In this document: positions 1 through 6,439 of the stretch, in pieces | Layout: each line of letters starts with the position of its first letter | How positions within the stretch are numbered: the first letter of the stretch is position 1 | Source: Armatimonadota bacterium | Lineage (GTDB): Bacteria > Armatimonadota > Zipacnadia > Zipacnadales > FEN-943 | DNA length: 12,928 nt | Assembly (NCBI GenBank): GCA_026419655.1 | Contig: JANZZA010000216.1 | Coordinates: 1 to 12,928 of the forward strand | Direction of reading: 5' to 3' | The notes under the pieces: model-generated | Databases searched by the model: none | Told to the model about the DNA's origin: nothing | What the model saw: only the letters and a program-made list of their open reading frames with translations | Program-made: the position numbers and the translations under genes

Positions 1-395
1 CACGCTGCTCGGTCAAAGCGCCGCAGAAACTCGTCCCGTAGCCATTCCAGAGACACCCGACCGGGGCCGCCTTTTCGGTCTGCAGCCACAAGGGTGGCCC
101 GGATCGCGCCATGAAGCGCATGTATCGCACCCAGGGCCCGACGCTGCTCTGCTGGTGCGAAGAGCGACAGGACGAACTTGCGCGGGCAAAGAGAGTAATC
201 GGTGAGATTACCGGCAGTGAAAGTACGGTCCAGGGTCGTGCGCAATTGCTCGACCCAGCGCTTCTCGTCTCCTTGCTGGCCGTCTGACCTAGTCACGTCC
301 CTAAGAGTATGGGTGACACCGACCCAGTTCGCAAGCCCTCCCTGCTCGTTGGGGTTGTTGAGCCGCCCGAGGATTTGGCTTCGGGCCGGCTCCAA
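1..395 (-). CDS. Partial protein, probable RecB-like PD-(D/E)XK nuclease, N-terminal part
   Basis: The minus strand is open from 503 to the left edge, and the C-terminus lies outside the window. The translation contains LTDYSLCPRKF (Cys codon at 188-186), then a G-x-x-H-A-L-H-G helix and an acidic L-E-W-L-R-D-E-F segment. This layout is typical of the start of the RecB/AddB/Cas4-like PD-(D/E)XK nuclease domain, in which the Cys can be the first iron-sulfur ligand. The catalytic Asp/Glu/Lys residues would lie off the window. The frame has no ATG. TTG at 395-393 (a GGAG lies 13 bases upstream) or GTG at 296-294 are the candidate starts, and a TAA at 506-504 closes the frame upstream. The first 30-60 residues match nothing I recognise, so the true start could be 296 or the gene could be 5'-truncated. 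Codon use looks coding at least from about 300 leftward. The family call is tentative. Confidence 0.5.
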   Translation of the reverse strand, partial: MEPARSQILGRLNNPNEQGGLANWVGVTHTLRDVTRSDGQQGDEKRWVEQLRTTLDRTFTAGNLTDYSLCPRKFVLSLFAPAEQRRALGAIHALHGAIRATLVAADRKGGPGRVSLEWLRDEFLRRFDRAA

Positions 396-781
396 GCTGG
401 ACTGAAGACTCCAAATAGTGGCCTTTTCTGAGGGGACTGTCGGGAAAGCCAGTGTTGGCTTATCTGAAATAAGGGAAGTGTACAGCGCTGTGCGTCCGAC
501 CTTTTACCTGGGGCCGCGTCTGGGGGGCCGGCAAAGCGACTTTTCCAACAGTATCCTGGAAGACGCCCTTTAGAAGAGATCGTTGCCGATGCCTAATCGC
601 AAACTTTTTCTTTCTAGCGCGACCACTTAACGCCCGCTAACGCGCTGGCAGCCTTGCCCATTGCTGTGTTGGCTGGCAGCCGACTGACAGGTGTGGCCGT
701 GTCTACGGTTTGGTACGGCTACCCTTACCACTCCCAACGGGGCCTTGAGAAAGCCGAATAGTGCGGGGCGGTGATGCGAAA
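396..781. other. Non-coding region upstream of the foldase gene
   Basis: I find no credible gene here; short frames on both strands are broken and lack motifs. It should hold the control region of the minus-strand nuclease gene and the upstream part of the foldase promoter. Visible structure includes an A/T-rich tract around 600-613, an inverted repeat AGCGCG (616-621) / CGCGCT (641-646), and a repeated GCTGGCAGCC (listed separately). Confidence 0.5.
644..681. repeat. Direct repeat GCTGGCAGCC, second copy palindromic
   Basis: GCTGGCAGCC occurs at 644-653 and again at 672-681, 28 bases apart. The second copy with its preceding base reads GGCTG-G-CAGCC (671-681), a perfect inverted repeat. It lies about 100 bases upstream of the -35 box at 782, so it could be an operator pair for the foldase promoter or for the divergent gene. 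The short length makes chance possible in GC-rich DNA. Confidence 0.25.
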
Positions 782-811
782 TTGACTGCGTTTGCGCGGC
801 GGGCCTATAAT
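782..811 (+). promoter_or_regulatory. Sigma-70-type promoter for the foldase operon
   Basis: TTGACT (782-787) and a perfect TATAAT (806-811) are separated by 18 bases. Transcription would begin near 818, giving a leader of roughly 88 bases before the ATG at 906. It is the best consensus -10 element seen in the intergenic regions of this window and is correctly oriented for the gene. Confidence 0.7.
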
Positions 812-905
812 CGGCCCACCATTGATCTGAGGGCGTGGGGTGGATGTCGCGTAAGGCTGCGCGGGGCCATGGTGTCCGGGCGCAAAGGCCGGGAGGGACA
901 GGGCC

Positions 906-2351
906 ATGTCAAGCCGTGCTTCTGTGAAAGCCTTCTCGTTCTGCTTTCTTATCTGGGCCACTGCATGGGTTTGGGGCCAGCAGCCGCTGCGACAGCCCCG
1001 TCAGCGCCAGATAACGGTTCCGCCTGCGGCAGCGGCCCGTGCGCGGACCCGTCCGGCGCAGCCGGCACCCCGTGTCGCGCCGCCCGTTGCATCTCGTCCC
1101 GGCGCGCAGCCAGCAACCAGGCCAGTCGCGCCGCTGGCGCCAACTGGCGCGCCACCTATCGCACTTCCACCCCCGCCCCCGAAGCCTGCTTTTCGAGTGA
1201 ACCAGCGGGAAGTTTCCGAGGAAGAGGTCATGCGTTTCGCCTGGGCGCGGATGGGCAAAGCTGCCATACGGGATTTGGCAGACGAAATCCTTGTACGGCA
1301 AGCTGCTGCAGCCCGTGGCATCAAAGTAACGCCAGCGGAAGTAGATGCACGGGTCAAAGAGCTGGCGGAGCTTGCCGGTGGTGAACAAGAACTGGTGGCC
1401 CGACGAGGTGTGGCTGGCGTTCCGGCGCTGCGCCAGCAAATTGAGACCGAGATGCTCCTGGCGAAGTTGGTGGAAGCGCAAGGGCGCGTCACAGATGCAG
1501 AGGCCAGGGAGTACTACGAAGCACACAAGTCGAGGTTCACCGAGCCGACGCGGCTGCACCTTTATGAGATTGTCACGGAGGAAGCCGAAGCTGCCTATCG
1601 GGCGCGCGGCCGCCTGGCTGCTGGGGAGGCCTTCACCGCCGTCGCCAGGGAGGTCTCCCTGGCGGCTTCGGCTGCGCAGGGCGGCGACCTTGGCTGGCTC
1701 GCCCTGACCGACATCGCTCATCCGGTGCTTCGCTCCGTCGCGGCAACGCTGAAGACAGGCGAGGTAAGCACGCCAGTGCTCGTTGAGAACAATTACTACA
1801 TCTACTTCCTCAGCGAGGTAAGGCCGGGGAGGACCAAAAGCTTCGAGGAAGTAAAGGACGAAGTAGTTGAGGCCCTGCGTGCTCAGCGAGGGGCGACACC
1901 CGAGGGGGTGCTTAATGCACTGCGGCGGAGGGCCACTCTGGTCGTTCTTGCCGCGCCTTTTAAGTACATCGAGGCCGAATACGAAGAGCTGAAACAGATA
2001 AAGGTCGCCGTAGACGGCGAGCGGGTGAGCCTGCGACCGGCGCCGGTGATGCTTCCGACAGGGCGGCTCATCGTGCCAGCCAAGCCCTTCTTTGTAGCTC
2101 TCGGATGTCATGTGCAGTGGCGGGCGCCTACGAAGGCCATGGTCATCACGCGTGGCAAGAAGGTCGTGCAGGTGTCGGTGGGCAGCAATGCGGCGCTTGT
2201 GGATGGGCGGCCCGTGACCCTGGCCCAGCCGCCGGAGACCCGTGACGGACTTACCTGGGTAACGCCGCGCCAGGTTGCTGAGCTGCTCGGCTTTAAAGTC
2301 AACTGGGACCCGGCAAGCTACACGCTGGTAGTTACTTCGCCCGCGCCGTGA
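906..2351 (+). CDS. Exported SurA/PpiC-type foldase with C-terminal copper-amine-oxidase N-terminal-like domain
   Basis: A 481-residue protein probably acting as a chaperone or peptidyl-prolyl isomerase-like foldase outside the cytoplasm. Residues 1-24 form a Sec signal peptide (hydrophobic core about 9-23, likely cleavage after Gly24). A Pro/Ala/Arg-rich linker follows to about 95, then a SurA-N-like helical region (about 96-215) and a parvulin-type PpiC domain (about 216-308) with the hallmark GGDLGW (259-264). Residues 365-478 resemble the copper amine oxidase N-terminal domain: a V-D-G start, an L-I-V-P segment, then G-R-P-V-T-L and W-V-T-P repeats of the beta fold. The usual parvulin histidines appear as Glu221 (YEIV) and Tyr298 (NYYIYF), so isomerase activity may be lost. 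GGGAGGG at 891-897, 8 bases before the ATG, supports the start. The glycosyltransferase gene follows directly. The domain calls are firm; the substrate is unknown. Confidence 0.88.
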   Translation: MSSRASVKAFSFCFLIWATAWVWGQQPLRQPRQRQITVPPAAAARARTRPAQPAPRVAPPVASRPGAQPATRPVAPLAPTGAPPIALPPPPPKPAFRVNQREVSEEEVMRFAWARMGKAAIRDLADEILVRQAAAARGIKVTPAEVDARVKELAELAGGEQELVARRGVAGVPALRQQIETEMLLAKLVEAQGRVTDAEAREYYEAHKSRFTEPTRLHLYEIVTEEAEAAYRARGRLAAGEAFTAVAREVSLAASAAQGGDLGWLALTDIAHPVLRSVAATLKTGEVSTPVLVENNYYIYFLSEVRPGRTKSFEEVKDEVVEALRAQRGATPEGVLNALRRRATLVVLAAPFKYIEAEYEELKQIKVAVDGERVSLRPAPVMLPTGRLIVPAKPFFVALGCHVQWRAPTKAMVITRGKKVVQVSVGSNAALVDGRPVTLAQPPETRDGLTWVTPRQVAELLGFKVNWDPASYTLVVTSPAP

Positions 2352-2416
2352 CCTCGGCGGGCCCGTGTTCTGCACGACCTGACCGAAGGCCCCGGAGCGG
2401 GACGGAGCCGCTACGG

Positions 2417-3838
2417 ATGCTGTCTTATCCAGGCGTGCCAGACCCCTTGCGGGTGCTCCATGAGCGCCCCCAGGAGTGTGCTTTCCACACGCTGACCCCG
2501 CGCCAGGCCGTCTTTATCGGCGTTGTATTGGGTCTGGTCGGCGGCGGGCTAATAGTCCGTCCCGTCGTCACCCTCGTCGCCCTCAACGCGACCGTAATGG
2601 TTTTCTACCTCCTGATAGTTTTTTACAAGGGCTGGCTTGCTTACTTATCGTTGGGAGGCTCGGGGTACATCGAGGTAAGTGCAGAAGAAGTCGCTGCGCT
2701 TGACCCCAGCCGGCTGCCAAGTTACACGATACTCGTCCCGCTGTATCGCGAGGCCGAAGTCCTCGGTGACCTGGTCGCCAACCTGGCTGCCCTGGATTAT
2801 CCGACGGAAAAGTACGAGGTCTTCTTGCTGCTGGAAGAGGATGACGAGGTAACGCGGGCGGCGTGTGGGGCTTTAGCCCTGCCGCCCAATTTTCGCGTAG
2901 TAGTGGTTCCGCACTCGCAGCCGAAGACGAAACCAAAGGCGTGCAACTGGGGTCTTGAGCTGGCCACCAGCGACTGCCTGGTAATCTACGATGCGGAAGA
3001 CCGGCCGGAGCCAGACCAACTTAAGAAGGTTGCCGCTGCCTTCGAGAAGCTCCCCGAAACGGTGGCTTGTTTGCAGGCCAAGCTCAATTACTACAATCCG
3101 CGTCAGAACGTCCTCACGCGGCTGTTCACGGCCGAGTACGCGAACTGGTTCGACCTGACACTCCCGGGCCTGGTTGCTGCCGGCGGGCCCATCCCTCTCG
3201 GTGGCACTTCAAACCACTTCAGGACCCACGTATTACGGCAACTGGGCGGCTGGGACCCCTTCAACGTGACCGAAGATTGTGACCTGGGGGTGCGTTTGGA
3301 AAAAGCTGGCTTCCGCTCGGCAATGATTGACTCGACCACGTGGGAGGAGGCCAATTCGCGGCTGCTTAGCTGGATCCGGCAACGGTCGCGATGGACCAAG
3401 GGGTATTTTCAGACTTATCTGGTACACATGCGGGCGCCGCTGCAGTTACTGCGCTCCCTTGGTTTCAGACGCTTTCTCAATTTTCAGATGATTGTCGGCG
3501 GCACGGGACTGTGTTTGCTGGTGAATCCAGTCTACTGGCTGATGACGGCTTCCTGGTTGCTCTTCCGGCCGGCCCTGGTGAGCGTGCTCTTCTGGCCGCC
3601 GTGGATTTACGCCGCCGGAGCCACCTGCTTCGTGCTTGGCAATGTGCTTTTTGTGGCTCTTTTCGCGGCAGCTTGCGCGCAGCGCGGCCAATGGGACCTG
3701 GTCAAGTATTGCCTGCTCGCCCCCTTCTACTGGCTTTTGATGAGCATTGGCGCGTACAAGGCTTTGGGGCAGCTCGTGCTGCGTCCTTCCTACTGGGAGA
3801 AGACCGACCACGGTTTCTTCCACCCGCATTCTTGCTGA
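2417..3838 (+). CDS. Membrane family 2 glycosyltransferase (cellulose synthase-like)
   Basis: A processive-type GT2 enzyme that would transfer sugar from a nucleotide sugar at the inner membrane, 473 residues from ATG 2417. The N-terminus has hydrophobic segments (about residues 30-80). The GT-A core shows V-P-L-Y-R-E-A-E, the D-A-E-D metal site (192-195, DxD type), T-E-D (285-287, with the likely catalytic Asp287) and Q-R-S-R-W (322-326). These are the D,D,D,QxxRW signature of cellulose synthase/NdvB-like enzymes. Several C-terminal membrane helices end in P-S-Y-W-E-K-T-x-H-G, a common tail of this group. There is no PilZ domain. An in-frame GTG at 2348 would overlap the foldase stop by four bases and add 23 residues, but it lacks a ribosome site and the extra residues look non-conserved. 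GGAG at 2404-2407 fits ATG 2417. Co-transcription with the foldase suggests an envelope or exopolysaccharide role. The sugar cannot be told. Confidence 0.88.
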   Translation: MLSYPGVPDPLRVLHERPQECAFHTLTPRQAVFIGVVLGLVGGGLIVRPVVTLVALNATVMVFYLLIVFYKGWLAYLSLGGSGYIEVSAEEVAALDPSRLPSYTILVPLYREAEVLGDLVANLAALDYPTEKYEVFLLLEEDDEVTRAACGALALPPNFRVVVVPHSQPKTKPKACNWGLELATSDCLVIYDAEDRPEPDQLKKVAAAFEKLPETVACLQAKLNYYNPRQNVLTRLFTAEYANWFDLTLPGLVAAGGPIPLGGTSNHFRTHVLRQLGGWDPFNVTEDCDLGVRLEKAGFRSAMIDSTTWEEANSRLLSWIRQRSRWTKGYFQTYLVHMRAPLQLLRSLGFRRFLNFQMIVGGTGLCLLVNPVYWLMTASWLLFRPALVSVLFWPPWIYAAGATCFVLGNVLFVALFAAACAQRGQWDLVKYCLLAPFYWLLMSIGAYKALGQLVLRPSYWEKTDHGFFHPHSC

Positions 3839-3951
3839 ATGGTGCGGCGCCTTGGGCTTTAGCCTTGCCCGGTGGCGGGCTTGAGTCAGTTTGTGCCAGG
3901 CGTTGCAATACTGCTTGAGGATTCTTCTCCTGCGCTGTCGCAATCGGGGGC

Positions 3952-3982
3952 CTGCGTGCTTTCTCCTGCCCAGGGAGCGCAG
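3952..3982. terminator. Possible hairpin between convergent genes
   Basis: The 146 bases between the convergent stops (3838 and 3985) hold CTGCG (3952-3956) / CGCAG (3978-3982) enclosing CTCC (3963-3966) / GGAG (3974-3977), a two-part stem with a six-base bulge. It sits two bases beyond the stop of the minus-strand gene. It has no T-run on either side, so terminator function is doubtful. A smaller stem GCCCG-GTGG-CGGGC lies at 3867-3880. Confidence 0.25.
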
Positions 3983-3984
3983 TT

Positions 3985-5028
3985 TCACAAACCGAGAGCG
4001 GCCCGCACGGGTTCTATGTCGGCTATTTCGGGGCTGTCAGAGGCTGCTCGGAAGCAGGTTAAGCAGACGATTTCGTCCGCGCCAAAGGCGGGAGCCTGGG
4101 CAAGAAACTCCAGGGTCATGGGCGGCACAAAGCGACATTGCACACGGGGTATTGTCGGCAACATTATCCTGCCGATGCCCAGTTCTCTCAGGAAATCTTC
4201 CGCAGTAGGCGGGTTTCCTACAGCCCGCGTGCGGTACCCGTCAGCAAGGGGCTCAGGCCAATATGCTTCGAAGCCGCCGCTTTCCTCTTGCAGGTCGCGG
4301 ATGAGGGCGAGGTGTTCAGCTTTCTCGCGAGGGGTCTCCAGGTGCCCAAAGGTCATTGAGGCAGTACTGGTAATGCCCAGAGCATGGGCGCGCCTCATGA
4401 CGTGCAGCCAGCGGCCGCCGGTTATCTTACGCGGGCACAACACGTCGCGCACGCGACTGGAGAAAACCTCGCCACCATCGCCGGTGAGCCGGGTCAGTCC
4501 TGCGTCCCGTAGGCGTTCCAGGACCGTGTCAACGGATAGCTTCTCGGCTTCGGCGAGGTCATAGACCTGTTGTGCGGAAAGGCCTTCTATGAGCGTGTCG
4601 GGAAGGGCTTCACGGACTGCCGCGAGGGTGTCGAGGACATAGCTGAAGGTATGGCCAGGGTGCCAGCGGCCGACAAGATGGACGTGGTGTGGGCGCAGTT
4701 CAGCTAGCATCGCGGCGCGTCGTGCGACTTCCTCAGGGGACAGCAGCACGGCGTCAGCGGCCATCGGTGGGCGCGACTGGGCACAATGGGGGCACGCGTT
4801 GGCGCAGATGTTGCCATATTCCAGGCGCGCAACGTGCAGAATCCGTCCCGGCCTTGGCGCCGCCTGTGCCGCGGCTACCGCACTGGCCAGCTCTTCTAAG
4901 GGTGCCGCGTAAAGCGCAACCGCTTCTGCTACACTGACACCCGCACGGGCCGTGAACCTCTCTGTGGCACTTGCTTCAAACAAAACTTTGCTACCCCCAA
5001 CAAGCTCCCTGGCCGCACCGCCCGGCAC
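3985..5028 (-). CDS. Radical SAM enzyme of the MqnE/MqnC/CofG/CofH group, MqnE-like
   Basis: A 347-residue radical SAM protein. The cluster motif Cys75-x3-Cys79-x2-Cys82 (N-I-C-A-N-A-C-P-H-C) has the CX3CX2C spacing. An H-L-V-G-R-W-H-P segment, then a G-E-V-F-S-S-R-V-R motif followed by C-P-R-K, a G-H-L-E-T-P motif and a G-G-F-E-A segment recall aminofutalosine synthase MqnE (menaquinone synthesis by the futalosine route) more than MqnC or CofH. Differences from typical MqnE are the Cys-motif context (A-N-A-C-P-H-C rather than V-N-R-C-R-F-C), G-D-G-G-E-V-F for G-G-G-A-E-V-F, an unusual stretch after G-G-F-E-A-Y-W and a different C-terminus. It may be a divergent MqnE or a related enzyme with another substrate. 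The start is GTG 5028; an in-frame stop lies just upstream and there is no clear ribosome site. A TTG at 4983, ten bases after GGGGG, is an alternative. No other menaquinone gene is in view. Confidence 0.82.
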   Translation of the reverse strand: MPGGAARELVGGSKVLFEASATERFTARAGVSVAEAVALYAAPLEELASAVAAAQAAPRPGRILHVARLEYGNICANACPHCAQSRPPMAADAVLLSPEEVARRAAMLAELRPHHVHLVGRWHPGHTFSYVLDTLAAVREALPDTLIEGLSAQQVYDLAEAEKLSVDTVLERLRDAGLTRLTGDGGEVFSSRVRDVLCPRKITGGRWLHVMRRAHALGITSTASMTFGHLETPREKAEHLALIRDLQEESGGFEAYWPEPLADGYRTRAVGNPPTAEDFLRELGIGRIMLPTIPRVQCRFVPPMTLEFLAQAPAFGADEIVCLTCFRAASDSPEIADIEPVRAALGL

Positions 5029-5040
5029 ACCATGGCGATT

Positions 5041-5069
5041 ATTTTAGCGGCCTGCCACAATTCCAGCAA
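5041..5069 (-). promoter_or_regulatory. Possible promoter of the radical SAM gene
   Basis: On the minus strand TTGCTG (5069-5064) and TAAAAT (5046-5041) are 17 bases apart. Transcription would start near 5033, only about five bases before the GTG at 5028. That implies near-leaderless translation or use of the downstream TTG at 4983. The -35 box is poor; the -10 box is good. Confidence 0.4.
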
Positions 5070-5235
5070 CTACTATGCCGGCTGAGGGAGCATTCATTTT
5101 TCTCAGGATTTTGTTTCAAGCAAGAAATAAGAAGCCGTGGAGAGTCACCCTGGGTTGAGACGCCAAAAGGACTGTTGCAAAAGCTGGTGTCGGCTTATGC
5201 GGGCCGGACAAAGCGTACGACCTCATGTGCCCTCG

Positions 5236-5275
5236 CTTCCATCTGCGGTCGCCTCTGGCCGCAGGGAAGGCGACC
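5236..5275 (+). promoter_or_regulatory. Two mutually exclusive hairpins (candidate RNA switch or ncRNA)
   Basis: Hairpin A pairs CTTCC-CTGCGG (5236-5240 and 5243-5248, AT bulge between) with CCGCAG-GGAAG (5259-5269). Hairpin B pairs GGTCGCCT (5247-5254) with AGGCGACC (5268-5275), a perfect 8-bp stem with a 13-base loop. They share 5247-5248 and 5268-5269, and each stem lies partly in the other's loop, so both cannot form fully at once. A short TTT follows hairpin B. It lies about 300 bases upstream of the epimerase gene. Function is inferred only from this geometry. Confidence 0.35.
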
Positions 5276-5514
5276 TTTGGAACACTCCCCTTAGAACACC
5301 GAATGCTCCCGCCGGGCGAGGCTTCCCCACTTTTGAACGAGGGCGAGGATACATGCTGTCTCCTTATGGTTAATAGGTAGGGGAACCACTGCGAAAGAAA
5401 AAGGCAGCAAGCGATGCGGAGATTGTTCTCGGAATATCCTTTCCGTGCTATGCCCGAACTCTCGCGGTAGAGTTGGCGAGACCTCCACGGCTCGGTGCTA
5501 GAAGGTCCTTCCTG

Positions 5515-5538
5515 GGCGGCGCGGAAATCTGCGTCGCC
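5515..5538 (+). promoter_or_regulatory. Hairpin in the epimerase leader
   Basis: GGCGGCGC (5515-5522) pairs with GCGTCGCC (5531-5538) through seven Watson-Crick pairs and one G-U pair, with an eight-base loop. It ends about 25 bases before the ribosome binding site of the gene at 5579, where a stem could affect translation or transcript stability. Confidence 0.35.
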
Positions 5539-5578
5539 AATCAGGCAATGTGACCGAAAGCGAAGGAAGTGAGCAGCA

Positions 5579-6367
5579 ATGAAACTGGCCTGCCAGGAGA
5601 ACATGGTGCCGGGACGCGACCTGAAAGAAAAGCTCGACAAGCTGGCAGCGTGGGGGTACGAAGGGATCGAATTCTGGGGTCGGGGACTCGCGTCGCGTGT
5701 GGATGAAATCAACTCCGCGTGCGACAACATGCCCGTGAAGCCGTCCAGCATCTGTGCCGGCTACCGCGGATGCTTGCTTGACCCAGATCCGGAAGAGCGT
5801 AATCTGGCCGTTTCCGACATAAAGGAACTGTTGCGTGTTGCTGCAGACATTGGTGCGGCAGGCCTCATCTTCGTGCCCCTTTTCGGCGGGCCGAGAATCC
5901 CGGACCTTTCGCCCTACGCCGATGCCATCGCTTTGGAGAAGCGGCTCCTCATCGAGCTTTGCAAGGACCTGGCTGCTTACGCCCAGGAAGTCGGCAGTCT
6001 GTTGCTTTTGGAACCGCTCAACCGGTACGAGACCCATCTCATCTGCCGCCTGGAGCAAGGCGAGGAGATTTGCGACCATGTGGCCAATCCCCACATGATG
6101 ATGATGGCCGACTTCTTCCACATGAACATCGAAGAACAGGTTATCGAGAAGGCCATCCGCGAGCACGGCAAATATGTGCGCCACATTCACCTGGCCGACT
6201 CCATTCGCTGGCTGCCGGGCTACGGGCATACGGATTTCCGCTCGGGCTTCCAGGCCCTGGCCGACATTGGCTTCGAGGGCTACATGGCGCTTGAGTGCCA
6301 TATCCCCGGCCCGCCCGATGAAGAGTTGCCCAAGTGTGCCGAGTTCCTGCGCGCACAGATGCCATAG
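5579..6367 (+). CDS. Sugar epimerase/isomerase, D-tagatose 3-epimerase-like TIM barrel
   Basis: A 262-residue xylose-isomerase-like TIM-barrel enzyme, normal length for the family. Putative metal ligands Glu145 (L-L-L-E-P), Asp178 (A-D-F-F-H-M-N), His204 (H-I-H-L-A-D) and Glu239 (A-L-E-C-H) have spacings of 33, 26 and 35. These equal the spacings I recall for the ligands of Pseudomonas cichorii D-tagatose 3-epimerase (Glu152, Asp185, His211, Glu246). His181 and Arg210 match that enzyme's substrate-contacting His188 and Arg217 on the same offset. A ketose or keto-polyol 3-epimerase reaction with Mn2+ or a similar metal is likely, but related inosose, hydroxypyruvate and 3-keto-sugar enzymes share the fold, so the substrate stays open. 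AAGGAAGTGAG (5563-5573) precedes the ATG. The oxidoreductase gene follows after 72 bases, and the two probably form an operon for a sugar or cyclitol route. Confidence 0.88.
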   Translation: MKLACQENMVPGRDLKEKLDKLAAWGYEGIEFWGRGLASRVDEINSACDNMPVKPSSICAGYRGCLLDPDPEERNLAVSDIKELLRVAADIGAAGLIFVPLFGGPRIPDLSPYADAIALEKRLLIELCKDLAAYAQEVGSLLLLEPLNRYETHLICRLEQGEEICDHVANPHMMMMADFFHMNIEEQVIEKAIREHGKYVRHIHLADSIRWLPGYGHTDFRSGFQALADIGFEGYMALECHIPGPPDEELPKCAEFLRAQMP

Positions 6368-6424
6368 GGCAGCCGCAAGAGGGTAGTTTTCTGTGCGGGT
6401 AACGAACATACGGATCATCAATTT

Positions 6425-6432
6425 AGGGAGGG
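6425..6432 (+). promoter_or_regulatory. Strong ribosome binding site that sets a GTG start
   Basis: AGGGAGGG lies seven bases before GTG 6440. This fixes the oxidoreductase start at GTG, immediately ahead of its nucleotide-binding strand (R-L-G-F-F-G-C-G-G-I-A). Confidence 0.75.
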
Positions 6433-6439
6433 AATTTCA

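Larger units (their letters stand above)
5070..5578. other. Long divergent intergenic region with structured segments
   Basis: About 510 bases without a credible gene, between the divergent radical SAM and epimerase genes. It has no conserved protein motif on either strand and mixed base composition. It contains the alternative hairpins at 5236-5275, an inverted repeat TCTCGC (5460-5465) / GCGAGA (5476-5481), and a hairpin at 5515-5538 just before the epimerase ribosome site. I found no clear promoter for the epimerase gene and recognised no known riboswitch class. Confidence 0.5.

Noticed and set aside
202..405. 67-residue plus-strand frame
   Set aside because: It is opposite the nuclease-like frame, which has the better motifs, and shows no ribosome site.
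909..2375. 488-residue minus-strand open frame opposite the foldase gene
   Set aside because: It is antisense to a gene with a clear signal peptide, GGDLGW motif, promoter and ribosome site. Its own translation is Arg/Pro/His-rich with no recognisable motif, as expected from GC-rich codon use.
2348..2416. GTG 2348 as the glycosyltransferase start
   Set aside because: There is no ribosome site and the added 23 residues are Arg/Pro-rich and unlike the family. ATG 2417 has GGAG nine bases upstream. Four-base overlap coupling remains possible.
5380..5440. Cobalamin-riboswitch-like fragments (GGGGAACCACTGCG) in the divergent intergenic region
   Set aside because: Only short matches; the ordered conserved blocks of that riboswitch are absent.
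5498..6421. 307-residue minus-strand open frame opposite the sugar epimerase gene
   Set aside because: The plus strand has the full set of epimerase metal ligands at family spacing. The antisense translation shows no family features.
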